A DNA stretch of 64,000 nucleotides from Brienomyrus brachyistius. Taxonomy: Eukaryota; Chordata; Actinopteri; Osteoglossiformes; Mormyridae. The stretch is from the NCBI RefSeq assembly GCF_023856365.1, contig NC_064540.1:8160501-8224500 (forward strand), read 5' to 3'. Position 1 is the first letter of the stretch. Each line of letters starts with the position of its first letter. Below are positions 23,325 through 36,262 of this stretch, one piece after another. The notes beneath the pieces are model-generated. The model saw only the letters and a program-made list of their open reading frames with translations, was not told where the DNA came from and searched no databases. Position numbers and translations under genes: made by a program.

Positions 23325-25265
23325 GTCATTGGAAAAGTAGGTTTTTTTAAATGTTTTATTTGTGGTTATATCTTACTACAATTAATTTAAGATGCCGGGC
23401 ACGTACAGTTCAGTTGCCTCACCTGCATACGCCTTTAGAAAGCTGCAAAGTTGCTTAGCAATGTTGAATTGCTGACGTGAGACCAGCGTTATATTTAAAC
23501 AAAATAATTTATTCCAAGTATTGTTGTTCTCTGTTTTGAAGTTTTGAGGGCGCGGCGGCCAACAGTACGTCACTTCACCAGCCTGTCAGTCTTGCGTTCA
23601 AGTAGTAGGCCTACTTTTCGGCGCTTGATCTACGTATAAAGTCTGGTTTTCCGCTTTAGTTTTACATTTGTAGGGTGCATTGTATTCCTGTTCACTGAGG
23701 ATATCTACTGAGCAAATCTAGCCTTTCGTTTATCAGCATCAACTATTGGTAGACTATGATTAAGAATTGTGCACTCCACAGCTGGGATGCTTCAATGGAG
23801 TCAAATGTTGGTCTCTGTTCAATGATTTAAAACTGCCTTTTGGCAAGCATCAATGGCGATTATTCATTGTTAGTCACAGCCACGACAGTCGGGTAATCTC
23901 ATCAAGTATTTTAAGACTACCTTTCTTTTATATGCCACCTATATGATCACCCGGACATATTTTCAATCAGATATTAATCTAATGCTTGTCTCTGTTATTG
24001 TGGAAAGATTTTTTACTTGCCCACATAAGTGGGCTGGGTTGGAATGATCGGTGAACCATATTTAATAAGTTTGCCTGTTTCTCTTTTTTTTCCTCCAGAT
24101 GCGATCAGAGCAAGCAAAAGTCAGTGGCCATTTATTTTCGGGAATCAATCAACCCTTCCTCTAAACCCCCCCCCCCCCCCCAGCTGAATACTCTCCGCAG
24201 AGCAGCAAATGGGATGTGAGCCCCTGCTGCAGGGCATGGAGCTGGTAGAGCAGTGAGCCCCAGAATGGGTCAAAAGCTGGTGGGGTGTCTCCACAAACCC
24301 CAGGGCTCACATTTACGAGGAATTCATGGAGCCACTGAGGGTCCTCTGACGCAGCAGGGAAACCTGCGTGGGGGTTTGCAGTGCGCAGTGTCTCCTGGGT
24401 CACACCAGCTAACCCTCTAGTAAACGTAGGTGTTAAACGCCACAACACAACAGAAAACCAGCCATTTGCCTTTGTCCCTTCCAGTCATAGAAATATTGGT
24501 TCCTTACTAGCAATACTAACTGCCTGACACGCAACAGTAATACAATTGGTCCACCAGAAGAGGGCGCCTTATACATAGGCCGAATACAAAATGAGCCTGT
24601 ATAAACCAAGGGATTTATGATGAGATAAAATGCGCAAAAGCTTCAAGCCCCACAGTTCCTGCTTCATCCTGATTTTCTATAGCAGGCTACAGTTTTGCCT
24701 CAGCCCTGTTCCTGGGTGACAGGGGAGCGGATGTGAGCTTGACCACGAGAAACCACATAATGTTGTTTCAGGCACGACCCAAGCAGCTCTCCCATTCAGC
24801 CAGGCAGCTCATGTGCAGTAGCCCAACACAAAGGAGCGGAGATCCTTTCCGCACCGAGTCAACACTAACTCAAAATAGGCAGCAAAAACACAGTGGGGCA
24901 CAGACACCCCCAGGCCCGGTCTTCCCCATAGACCTTCTGATCAGGACAGTCTCTACTCACGGTTCTGATTTTGCTTCTGAATGCCATGTGGACGGATGAG
25001 ACCTTTGTATAGACATTAAATCTGAAAGGGGAAGGGGGGGTGCATGAGAAATCAACAAAAATCTTCAGTCCGAAATCTGATCAATATTACATTAATTTAG
25101 CGGTGTGTGACTGAGTGGGTTAAGAGGACCCAAGGCCCTTAACCCCCACCTGCTCTGGGGACTGCAGGACACTGTTCTCTCATGTGTATATCTCTTTTGA
25201 TAAAAGCTTATAACTAAGCTAGTGATTTTATCAGCATCCAGCTCAAGTTAGTCTAGTACAGCTTA
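23325..25265. other. Intergenic DNA, no gene recognised
   Basis: Contains a small CpG-rich patch near 23545-23580, a poly-C tract at about 24167-24181, and a protein-like open frame on the minus strand (24448-24161) without an ATG or clear splice sites. SINE-related sequence lies near 25110-25200. Confidence 0.4.
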
Positions 25266-25266
25266 G

Positions 25267-25790
25267 CCTATAAATAATTCAGGTAGCAGTAATTTCAAGG
25301 TCCATGGAAAATATTTTTGGAAAATGTGTTAGGAATCTGTGCTCCCTGCAATAATCTGATTGGCACAAGTCGCAAATGCAGAACAATAACCAGAGGTGGA
25401 GATTTCAGTTCCACAGAGTACAAATCCAGACCAGGATTTTGTTTCAACCAACCGGTTGAGTATAAAGAGTCATAGTCACAGAGTACTCAACTGGTTGGTT
25501 GAAACAAAATCCTGGTCTGGATTTGTACTCTCTGGTCCTGAAATCTCCACCTCTAATGATAACTGGATAATTTGTCATGTTTTTTCCTAACTTGCAACAG
25601 ATGCAAAGCATGCTGGGTATCACAGTCCTCCTCTGCCTCACTTCTGTATGACTCTTATTGCACAAAAGATTCCCGCTTAAACTGTAAGCGACATGTTGCC
25701 TCCTCATTCCTGTCATCACCTGACCCACAGAGCCTCACTCATCCATCCCCAGTTGTAATTTCGCTAAATTCCTTTTCCCAAAATACTCAG
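25267..25790 (+). repeat. Left arm of a diverged inverted repeat pair (interrupted by a foldback element)
   Basis: The sequence from cctataaataattcag to about tttcgctaaatt is the reverse complement of 27105-27487, with many substitutions. Shared anchors include agcagtaatttcaaggtcca, catgctgggtatcacag (the other copy has cacgttgggtatcacaa) and cctcacttctgtatgactct. The outer ends face away from each other, so the two arms could be long terminal inverted repeats of one 2.2 kb element. Confidence 0.75.
25392..25554. mobile_element. Foldback (hairpin) MITE inserted in the left arm
   Basis: Nearly the whole element is a palindrome: agaggtggagatttcag at the left returns as ctgaaatctccacctct at the right, and gtacaaatccagaccaggat returns as atcctggtctggatttgtac. 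Only a short central loop (about ttgagtataaagagtcatag) is unpaired. The matching right arm at 27.1-27.5 kb lacks it, which marks the insertion point. Confidence 0.9.
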
Positions 25791-25849
25791 CTGTGCTCCT
25801 TAACATGACATGTATTTATCAGATGCTTTTAAAGCAGCATACATTTTTG

Positions 25850-25996
25850 AGAAAACGGGGTCAGATAGTCCCTGGAGCTGCTGGGGTTAAACGCCTTACT
25901 CTCCGGCTCAACAGTAAATTCATTCAGCCAAGCATGAGACTTGAACCCACGCCCTTCCCTCATAGGCATAGTGCCCTAACCTGCTGAGCCGCTGCT
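25850..25996 (-). mobile_element. tRNA-derived SINE copy
   Basis: The reverse complement has an A box (cggctcagcaggttaggg) and B box (gtgggttcaagtctc), followed by a body ending in ttaaccccagcagctccagg. Confidence 0.75.
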
Positions 25997-25999
25997 GTT

Positions 26000-27100
26000 T
26001 CCCGTACTAGCTGTCATTATTTAATTCGCCTTGATTAAGATGTTGGATAATGTAATATTAGATACAAATGGATGTGTCATTTAGGCAGAGTCATGAGTTT
26101 CATTTACTCAACAGCTTATTCAGGGCTGAAATGAAGCATAATGACCTCAGTAGTTCATGGGCAAATCCCAGGAGAACAATGTTTTACATTTTTGTCTCCG
26201 CCTAACTTGTAATTGCCCCAAATTATTTCTAATTTAGAACTGGGTATTTAGAAGACACTTCCTCTACCCTCTTCCAGGAGCATGGACATGCAAGCCTTGG
26301 CCTCGAAACAAAGATATGAAAGAAACCCCTCAGTGAACCAAAATGAAAAGAAGTTCAGACAGTAAGTCTCTGGCAATGAGTCGATCAGCCTCTCCACTGT
26401 CCCCAATCTATACCCCCACCCCCACACTTGGAATTGCATATCCCCTTCCAGAATCTCTCCTATCAGATCCACCAAAGAGGGCCAAACATCTTAGTAAGAA
26501 GTACATGACACGAGACCTTTCACTGGGTCAGCATTTAACATTCCAAGAAAAGGCTGATAGGCGGGTTCAAAGCGAACTGCTTTAAGGAGTAGGTCTGATT
26601 TAAGAGTCTGGTAAGCAGCCAAAATGCATTTGGTCACACAGATCCACATGCACACACATCAAACGGCAGCAGTGAGATAATTTGCTAAAAAAAATCTATG
26701 AAAAAAACCTATTGAAAATTCCTGTTAACCATCACTGCATCATTACATTGTCTACATTCAGTAAATTCTTCAAAAAAAGCCATAAAGCACAGAAAGAAAA
26801 ATGAGGGCATGCAAAATTACAATAAAATCCTAAAGCACAAAGTAATTGCAATTGATATGAAAGATGTTTAGTGTAAGAGTAAATTACGTTACTAAATATA
26901 TCCTCATCATTTCATTCTCATTACCGTAACACATAGATAATGTCCTTGATATCTCCCCTTTCTGGTCTGTGAAAATAACAGTACATCACAGCCAGAAGAC
27001 AGTCTGGTGTTGGCTGTTCCTGTTTAGTCTAGATGGCTGCAAAAAAATAAGTCATATGATGGCCAATTACATCAATGCAGGAGCCAAGAAAAATGATGTC
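26000..27100. other. Interior between the inverted arms, no gene recognised
   Basis: Only short open frames without family resemblance. No transposase motif could be seen, so if the arms belong to one transposon it is non-autonomous. Confidence 0.4.
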
Positions 27101-27104
27101 ATCT

Positions 27105-27487
27105 TGGTAAAAGACATTTAGCTAAATTACTACTGCAGATGGGTTATAGGATGGAAGGGGAATGAAGAGGCAAAGTATCACTTAGAATTGAAGAGAATAG
27201 ATAGTGGAGTGAAACAGCCGTGGTGGGAAGCTAAAAGCTAGCTAAGAGCTGCAACTCAAGCAGGAATTTAGCAATAAGAGTCATACAGAAGTGAGGCAGG
27301 GGAGGATTGTGATACCCAACGTGCTTTGCATCTGCCATCAGGTAGGATTAGAAAAAAGCAAATTATCCAATTATAATTCTGCAGTTGCAAATTTTGGCAG
27401 GGAGCATAAATTACTAACAGATTTTCTTAGAAAAAAATATTTTTCCGATGGACCTTGAAATTACTGCTAACTGAATTATTTATAGGA
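27105..27487 (-). repeat. Right arm of the diverged inverted repeat pair
   Basis: Reverse complement of 25267-25790 without the hairpin element. It ends at cctataaataattcag on the minus strand, the same outer terminus as the left arm. A hAT-like MITE starts eleven bases further on. Confidence 0.75.
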
Positions 27488-27497
27488 AAAACTAGAC

Positions 27498-27648
27498 CAG
27501 GGTTCCCCAATTCCAGTCCTGGAGGGCCAGAATCCAACACAGTTTGCAGGTTTCACACCTAAAAAACCGCAGCAATTAGCTGAATAAGATCTGAGCAGGG
27601 AAATTGTGTTGGAGTCTGACCCTCCAGCACCAGAACTGGGGAACCCTG
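27498..27648. mobile_element. hAT-like MITE
   Basis: Terminal inverted repeats cagggttccccaattcc and its counterpart at 27632-27648 (the complement of cagggttccccagttct), followed inward by cctggaggg and ccctccag. Non-coding. The flanking 8-mers (aactagac, agctggcg) match poorly, so the target duplication has decayed. Confidence 0.75.
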
Positions 27649-27719
27649 AGCTGGCGTTTGTCACTTTTCCCCGTCTGATCTATTCATTACTAACTACTAA
27701 CAATTTTCAACATCAGGCA

Positions 27720-28660
27720 CTTTTTATTCTTGACTGCACTTCACACAGCTTTATCCCACTCGGAACAACCAAAGACATATGCGACAACCTAGTTCTGCCT
27801 TTAACGCTGTTATCCTTCACAAACTGGTCAATAAACTAAGCAGCTTCTCTCTTCTCCTGGGTGTTGGATTTTCCCACAAACAGACCACTGAGTCTCAGGA
27901 CTGGAATGCACACGTCATCCACTCTAATCCTGAACACAGGTTGCCTACAGGACTGTGCTGAGCCCAATGCTCTTTACCCCCCCCCCCCCCCATGACTATA
28001 CCCCTACGCACCCATCAAAAGCCATTGTGAAGTTTTCTGATGACACAACCGGAGTCAGACTGATCTCTGATGGTGATGAGGTGGCTTACAGGATGGAAGT
28101 CACACACCTGGGTGAGTGGGGCTGTGACTTGACTATAAACGCCAGCCAGACACAGGAAATCGCTGTAGACTTCAGGAAAACAAAGACAAATGAACTCCCC
28201 CTCCACAATCATGGTGATGAAGTGGAATGTATGAAGAGGGTCAAGTTCCTGGGAGTCTACATAAGAAAGGATCTCACCAGGTTTCCTAACACCACTCACC
28301 TGGTGAGAAAAGCCCAACAATCGCCGTCGTTTCTCAGGCCCACTGATCAACTACCGCAGTACCGCTGAATTTATCTCCTCCTATGGCTCGCGTCTCTCGA
28401 CTGCCAGCTGCAGAGCGTCTGACCGAAGAGGAAGGCTTGCAGCATCATCAGAGACACAACTCACCCACGACATCATCTCTTTGACCCGCTTCTGTCTGGA
28501 AAGCAGTTCAGGACAATCAGATCTCAGACTAACAGATTGAGAAACAGCTTTTCCCCCAAATCCGTGGCCTTCACTACCCCCTCCCAAATAAAGCACCTTC
28601 TTGTTCCCCAAGGACTGTCACCCACCCCCCCCCCCCCCCCCCGAACATTTTATCACACAG
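27720..28660 (+). mobile_element. LINE reverse-transcriptase fragment, decayed
   Basis: The plus strand encodes, with frameshifts, the end of a fish LINE reverse transcriptase. VIHKLVNKLSS appears at about 27806-27838. A segment replacing the usual GVPQGCVLSP box follows. Then an open frame at 27955-28368 carries AIVKFSDDTTGVRLI (the FADD catalytic box variant) and VKFLGVYIRKDLT. The stretch to 28600 resembles the ORF C-terminus (RQTSQ...NSFSPKS). Two long C runs (27978-27990 and 28624-28643) sit inside it. L2-like clades are the best guess. Confidence 0.8.
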
Positions 28661-28769
28661 TACCTTGGTGTTTCCCACATCCAGGCATGGTACGCATTTT
28701 ATACAAAATAATAAAGTTTGTATTATATTTAGCTGTTTTGCCTTGTGTATAATGTAGAATTCTCAGGTA

Positions 28770-31700
28770 CAGCACCCTAACCTGCTGATCCACACACTGC
28801 CCTGCAAAAAGCAATACATTTATATTTCAGATATTCAGGACTATCTACGGATTATTTAACTCTTTCAAAACTAAAAAATCTGAATGTTAGCAGAGCATGA
28901 ATCCAAGTCCTTTCTATTGAGGATAAATCAATCCTGCCTGTAATATAATGTGAGATTTGTGCAAAGACAATGCACACAAAAGAAAAGACGTAAATGAAAA
29001 TGGCAAATTAAGCAGTTTTGCTCCCCTGAATGTCACTGGGGCCATAACTAAAAACAATTTGCACATCTTTGCATCTCTGTGATGTCGATACACACAAAGA
29101 AAGATGGAGGTAAAAGCCCGGTACACTTCTCAACAAGCGAAAATTAGCATAGCAATTACAGGCCAAACATTCAATGAATAGAAAACTGGTTCCCATGAGT
29201 CCCCGGGGAGGGGGGTACTTTGAACCCGTACACATTCACTCTGTAATGATGGAAAAATAACATTTGCAGGCATCAGCTAAGTCACACATAAAAATAGTCA
29301 CGCTTGTGAAGACTGACTGTCCATATTCCCAGACATATTTGGGTGGGTAAATCAAAGGAGATTCCTGCCACCTGTACATAAGCCCCAAACAATGGCCATC
29401 CACAACATCTCAATGCATACCAACCATTGTCATGCTCCTAAAAGGGGTTGGATTACCCACTAAGACGCAAATATCTCTAAGGTCAAAGGATGCTCTACAT
29501 TCCTCCCAGTGTCTCCTGCTGAAATGCTGAATTCCAAGAAACCACCAAGAATTGTGTTAATGGCTACAATTTACAAATGTCATGCATAACAATTATATCA
29601 GAGGCTGTACAGTAAACCTGTTTATTGTCCGTGGGCCAACCTGAATCAGATTTTAGTAAGAATTACTAAAAAATATAGTACTAGAATTACTATAAAACTA
29701 TATTTAATGTCACAGAATAAATACTAATAGTTAATTCCTATGTGCCTTTTCCCGTTCTGATGTGTTACTTTTTTCCGTCTAATAATTTCTTTATTGGTCG
29801 TGCAGCTGAATGCTTGGTGTTGCCGGTGTTAGCAACATCAATTGCTTGCGAGGATTAAAAAATATATCTAAATGTTAATCCATCCATCCATCTACGATAA
29901 ACGAAATTTGAAGACGAGGAACAGTGAACCAGTAACTAAATTATAGCATTATTACACAGTTACTTGGTTTTTATTTCATTCTATGCCGTGTTGCTTTATG
30001 CTCCATAACAATTTAATTATTTCATATGCATTTCTTCGTGTGTGATTTGAACTGTCTACAAAATACTATGCCGTAGCAATTATCGGAATTAATAAATACT
30101 TACTTAATTCGTGAAACTCGTAAACTCTAATCCTAATAGAATGGCATTAATCAATTAATCATTAATCAACTGCAAAAGAAAAACGCATATCAGCAGTTCT
30201 GCTCCTGCGAACTCAGCTATACCTCTTAATTATTATAATTAGTTAACATTATAAGTTGACATTAAAAACGGCATCCGACAGAGCAGGCTGCGAAGTTTTT
30301 TGCTTGGCAACCTTAAGTTTTTAAAAAGAATATATATGGAAATATCATCATCGAAATGAACAGGAAAAACAAAGGAGCAATGCCACCTTTCTCATTATTA
30401 AGAATTAATATTATAATATTAATCCAACATCTGTTAATTTATTTAATCTTAACATCCGCTCATTGAAATATGCATTAATACAAGTTTTCCAAATGGCACG
30501 TCTGTATTTTTCTCTTTCATGGGCTCCATACTTTGAACGTCTTTACGACTAAGGAATAACCGATAACTTACCCACTTCTGTTTTGATTTAACAATCTGGA
30601 CGAAATCAAGAGTAATACGGATATTTTTTGTTAATCACCATCTCTGGAGTAATACAATATTCATCCACGTTTTCTGGTTGAGAGGATCCAGACTGGGACG
30701 TTTGCTTATGGGTCATACCATTCTCGACGTGAAAGGGGAGTCTAATGACTAAATTCAACAATAATTTCGGAATATTTTTATTATTACAATGAAAGGCGAT
30801 AATTTTGAAAAGAAATTGGAGTTAAATCGTATTAGTTCATGTCAAAAGCGGACTGAGATCCGAGATATATACGAGTACACATAGTTGTCAGTCGGTTTCC
30901 CCTGCGTTGCAGTTGTGAGAAATTTCGTCCCTGTTCGAGCAGAATGCGACGTGATCTCAGAAAATCAAGTATTGCTGACTCGAGTTTAGCAGTAAAGTCG
31001 TTTTAGATGAAATAAAGAAATACGCATCAAAAATCAAAAGCTTGTGTTCTGCATGCTTGGCGATTAAATATTTTAAAACCCTACAAGCCTTTGCGGCGAT
31101 CGGAGATTTTAATTTGCTTTCCCAGCATGATAACGCAAATAGTCGTTGGCACATATATACATTTACTGTGATTTAAAGATGTCTGCTGGTGATTTAGGGT
31201 ACCTATAAACAACGTCAAGATATATAAACGAAAACTTAGCTGGGTGTGTATTTATTACTATTTTAAAAGCTTTATCTTTATTTTACGTGAAGTATTTGAA
31301 AATAGCAAGTAATCAGTCTGGGAAGTAACTTAGTTTCATTCTTAAGTAAAAGTTCAGATACCACACCAAAATGCTTCTTAGTTGAAAGTCATTCAGTGAA
31401 ATACTACTCAAGTAAAACTAAAAAGTGCCTGGTTATGAAAGTACATATGTGTGAAAAGTAGAAAGTACTGCACATATATTGATCTTACTAAAACCAATGT
31501 ACCTATCCTTTTAAATTATATCAAGACAGGTTCGAATACAGCGTTGTGAGAGACAGTGCAGCATAGTAAAATGCAAGAAGATTTTTTTCTTTTATTTACT
31601 AAATAGGATGTTTGTAGATAAATTGGATTAAATCTCGAAAACTGGTTGTTCAAAAGAAATAAAGCATTCTGAAGTCAGATTAGATCATGTAATTCAGTCT

Positions 31701-34360
31701 TGGTTTTGAGTTTGTGTTGTTCAAAAAGTTTTAGTAGGATTGGGAAACATAAATTTGATCCAAGCGATCAGGATTCCTGGTGGATTCATGGTGGATTTCG
31801 GGAACAAAATGTAGGCCTAATAAAACTTTAAAACTGGTAAAATAAATAAAAATGCTTCTAAGGTGAAAGTCATGCAGTGAAAGCGTTGGATCGTGTATTG
31901 AATACATTTATTTATATTTGGCCCTTGAGCCATTGCAGTGATGGAGTAGACCTGAGGCTGCTTCTTAAGATCAGTACATTAAAGATAAAAAGGGGATTTT
32001 GTCCCCATAAAGTAGTCCCCCAAACAGCCATCAGTATCAAACAAAACTAATATATTTCATTGTAACTGTCATTTATCATGTATATTAATTACAAAGACAC
32101 AATCAGAGATGAACCAATCAAAAGTAGTTTCTAACAATTACATGCTTTATTATTGCTAACAATTGGACATTTATCCTTTTTATGATTTAAATCAGGGGTT
32201 CAAAATATTTCTGAATAATGCGTATTTGTTTTTATTTATTTATTGTGGGTCACAAGAGTGGTCTAACAGTTTAAAAGAAATTGAAAATAAAAGGGGATGT
32301 TTGTATTATTTTGTTGTGCTATTGTCTGTCTCTTGAAATGACAAGACTTAAAGTCACCTCACACCTGCAATTCTATCTTTTGTTCTTTATTTAGCTAGTA
32401 GCCTGCATTGTAATATGTCGTCCCATTTAGAACACTGGTAATTCGGATTTGGTAATCCTGAAAAGTTTGTATCTGGATCAGGGTGATCCAATCCAGTGTT
32501 TCTTTGAAAAAATGGCATAATAGTAAGATGGATTACCTGATCGAGGATAGTAAATCATGGGATTTCCAAACCAACAAACAACTGGGCCTTTGAACAACTG
32601 GGCCTTGGTCATAGTTGGAGGCCATTGCAGTGCCACATGATGATATTAGCCTTCAAGCAGAAAGAAAAACACACACACTGATATTTTCTTAGCTACTCAT
32701 ATGATACGTGCAGGTGGGCCTATTAATGTATGTAAACATTGGTCATGATGATGGTGCGTGGCTTACAGTCACCACCCATGACAACTTCTTCACACACATA
32801 ATGCTTCTGAGGTGCTACACAGTGTGAAATTTCTTTCATGTTACCCTTTGATCATTTTTCCATTTTTTTACTCTGTAACAGAGTACAATTCCCCAAATGA
32901 ATTATACTTAAGTAAAAGTACTGTACGGCTATTTAAAATACTTAAAAGGTTCTATTTCAGAACAAGTATTAAGGGAAAATTTACTTTCCACACCTGCAAC
33001 TAACCTTTTAATTGTTGGCAACTAATAGTTCACCTCTGACCATGTCTTGCAAGAAACAACAACTCCATTTTATTTCTTTATTTCTAATACTGGTATTGTA
33101 ACTGTGCAAGATTGTAACAATACTGGACTCGTTTTTATATATAACTGTCACTGCTTCCAGATAGCATTTGCCAACATGATCCACTTCACAAAAACATTGA
33201 GTTTGTTTAGTAGCCTACGTCATTTCCTGGAAAATTGTGAAGGTTAAAGATGTCATAACTCCCTCTTGCATTTTATCTTAAATCATGAATTCCATTAAAA
33301 GGTGAAATTTATTAAATGATGAACAAATATGTAATACTGGCAATCAGGTGCTGCTGAATCGCCAGACCGAACGTCTTATAATCTCTATCAGCACAGTCTG
33401 TCAAACAGGCCTCTATGTTGGTGGTGTTGCCATATTATGCCGACATAAAGTTGTGTTGACAGTCACTTGCAGTGACTTGCACTCAATATTTCCTCTATGG
33501 AATCCAAAATATTTCCATATAGTGGAAGACGAATATCTGTTTGTTGACCAGTTCTTGAGTGATTTTCTACTCCTCCTAACTCATCATTGTAAAAGTTCTC
33601 ACAAACACATCTCACTGACAGTAAGGATGAAACTGATTATGATTATATATCCATAATTCCATTGAAAGGCAAGATACAATCACGTGATTAACAAATATGT
33701 AATACCCCCAATCCTGATCAAGACAAGTAGTTGCAAGATCAATGGATGGATGGATGGATATATAATGTGAAATTGGAAAATAAACATTAAATGGTAGTTT
33801 TAAAATATATTTAACTGCAGTTCGTTATACTGCTTATTTCATGCATGTTTAATTTAAAACAAAAAGAAAAAATGTCTGTAAACATCTATACAGTGTAAAC
33901 AAGCTTCTACCCAATTTCTCTAGTTTTTTTCCTATTTTAGACGCTAGGTGTCAGTAGAGTGAATAAAATAAGTTGGGTTAGTTTTAGGAGATGTGCATTT
34001 TCTTTCCCCATACGTGTTTCTCACCATTCAAACCACAGATTTGCGTGGGGGCCGCGAGTTTGGCAATAATGTTATGGAAACACTTGCGGAACTAAGTTGC
34101 AGATCAACGGATACAGTTGATCTATACAGTAAATTCTAAGAAGTCTATTATTATAGCTTCCCTGAGCCTTGAAAATAATAATAAAAACATGGCTTCTGTT
34201 GACATGGTGAAGCTTGGATTTGGCCCCCAAAGAGAATCATTGCACAGACCTGATACAGAACTTTAAGATTTATTTGTTATTGTTTCCGAACTAAAATATA
34301 TGTGATTATTTGTATGCATTTGTATAAGTTGAAAATTTTCATCCCGGTACTGCACTTCTT
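28770..34360. other. Long AT-rich intergenic stretch
   Basis: No gene recognised. A SINE end may lie near 28770-28800. A decayed fish repeat with the recurring aagtaaaagt signature is seen at about 31305-31480 and again at 32880-32990, and the aaatgcttct...gaaagtcat.cagtgaaa segment occurs twice (31368 and 31849). A (GGAT)n tract lies near 33742-33760. Confidence 0.45.
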
Positions 34361-34364
34361 TTCA

Positions 34365-34530
34365 CACTCACTCATTTATTTATTAACATCTGTACACATT
34401 TGCCATTTATTTTTATGTGGAAATTGTTGTGTTTAGCAGTGGTTAATGTCTTTGTTTTTTATCAGCACCGGACAGTCCGTAACTACAAACGATTTCCTCT
34501 GGTATAATAAACGTATTCTGATTCTGATAC
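34365..34530 (+). mobile_element. LINE 3' end
   Basis: Stretches such as catttatttattaacatctg and cagcaccggacagtccgt, then ataataaacgtattctgatt with a short tandem tail (attctg repeated), are typical of a fish LINE 3' UTR with a tandem-repeat tail. Confidence 0.55.
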
Positions 34531-34574
34531 CGCAGGGCAATGGATGCAAAGTAGTTAATGAAACTAATGTATGG

Positions 34575-34830
34575 TTCATCCACCTTTGCTAGAGCCTATC
34601 CCAGGCAGTATACAGCATAAGGCTGGGGAACTCCCTGGACAGGATGCCAGTCCATCACAGGACCCATGCATGCACACACATAATTATAAACTCCAAACAA
34701 TTTAGAGAAGCAAGTTGGCCTAAGTGCATGTAATCTGGAAATCGGAGAACACATGTACGGAACATTTGTGAGATTCAAATCTCAAACACCAAAGGTCTGA
34801 GGCAACCCCAGGGCCACCATGATGTAAAGT
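34575..34830 (-). mobile_element. Diverged SINE or related repeat
   Basis: gcctatcccaggcagtatac, then gatgccagtccatcacagg and gcatgcacacacataattat, then aaatcggagaacac on the plus strand correspond to the reverse of the SINE body seen in full at 39256-39560. Confidence 0.5.
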
Positions 34831-35269
34831 TGTGTTATATAATATTTTTGCATATATTAATTAACCTGATTTCCGTTGATCTGCCAAACATGTATCCTGG
34901 GCTGGATCACAAGGTTAGCGTGATTTATAAATACAATATATATAAAGAAAACTTAAAATCGCTCCCGCATACACATTTGACTGTATTTAATATATGTATT
35001 GACCGATGTTCAATATATGCAGTTTAATATACAGGTGAGTATTAGTGACAGGCAATGAGACGCATGAAAATTGTATGAAGGGATATAGTGCACTTTCTAT
35101 GTCTTTCAAAAGACAATGGGGGATTCACAGCTCTGTTAACACTTCTATATGTTATCTGGCTCAGTGCCAGCCTGAGCTTCTCACACAGACTTTTTCATGG
35201 GGGCCACAGAGGATGATGGGAAGGATGTGGGTGCACGTCCAGTCACGTAGCACCATATACATTTTTTTT

Positions 35270-35700
35270 TCCACACACTCCAGCCTGGCTCTTCCTTGCT
35301 TCTCACTGATGAAGGAATCCTACCTTGCCTTATGGGTCTTCAGTCACGCCTGCACTTAATGTTTCTCATTCTTTTTGAAGGTCACTCTAGATCAACCTCC
35401 AATTTGACAATTATCTCTAGCATTAGAAAGTCACTTCTGCCCTTTACCTGGCTGGTTTCTTTCCAGTGTCTCCTGCTTTACTTTCTTCTTGTGTACTGCT
35501 GTCGTAGAAACATTGAGTCTGGAAGCAGCCTGCCTCGCAGTGTCCTTCTGCCAGCACAATCACTGGTGCTAACTTGAGCATAATGTAGAAAAGAGATAGA
35601 AGTTATGCTGCAAAAAATTGAGCAGATGGAATTATTTTGTATCTCAATCAATGAATACCATTTTTGCTTACATGACCATATTTCTGAATCAGAAAATTCA
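35270..35700 (-). mobile_element. Decayed Tc1-like transposon fragment
   Basis: On the minus strand the order of recognisable pieces matches the 49409-49902 copy: a leucine/alanine-rich N-terminal helix region, then a gap, then ...KTHKAR-like and the basic kink. Shared DNA anchors include cttatgggtcttcag and the cagtgtctcctgct / cagtgtcttgcgct stretch. Transposase only as N-terminal remnants with stops. Confidence 0.6.
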
Positions 35701-35977
35701 GTAAACGAACCTAACATCACAGGTGCTGGCGATGAAACCTGCCAGTGCTTATTGGTGGAATAACACTGCGTGATTTTTTATACTCTCGTAAAAGAAAAGT
35801 TTGATCTGCTGGTCAGATCAAATAAAATATAAATAAAATGCTATGGCTGGTTGCGAACCAATATGGGACGTGATATGCCCTGTATTTTCAGACTGTGCAA
35901 TCAATGCCCCAATAACTAACAAAATGACTTGTTCAACTTCTGTTGTTTTAGGGTTGCAGTGTAGCTTTGTATGAAAT

Positions 35978-36262
35978 TGTCACTCCCGGCTTGTCCGCTC
36001 CTCGTGTGTGCCACGCCCCCTGGTTACCCACGTGTGATCCCCTGATCGTCTCCAGCTTTTGTCCTCTTATTTTGATTAGTCTTGTCTTATTTAAGCCTTG
36101 GTCTTACCCGTTTCCGGTGTCCATCGTGTGGATTCTCTGTTTGTCCCTGTCAGATGTTCCCCAACCCTCGTTACCCCAATAAATCCCCTTTATTTCCCGT
36201 ACCTGGTTTGCCGACCCGATTTCCTGCCCGATCGCCGCTACCGCCGATCGACGGTCCTGACA
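35978..36262 (+). mobile_element. Solo LTR with 5-bp target duplication
   Basis: The element begins TGTCACTCCCGG and ends GGTCCTGACA. It is flanked on both sides by gaaat (35973-35977 and 36263-36267). Inside are a TATA-like cttatttaagcc and an AATAAA about 80 bp before the end, as in a retrotransposon LTR. No internal coding region follows, so this is the product of LTR-LTR recombination. The TG...CA ends and the duplication size fit the Ty3/gypsy class. Confidence 0.88.

Noticed and set aside
24102..24165. A short plus-strand exon-like piece (acceptor then ATG, 21 codons)
   Set aside because: No partner exon, no conservation evidence; most likely chance.
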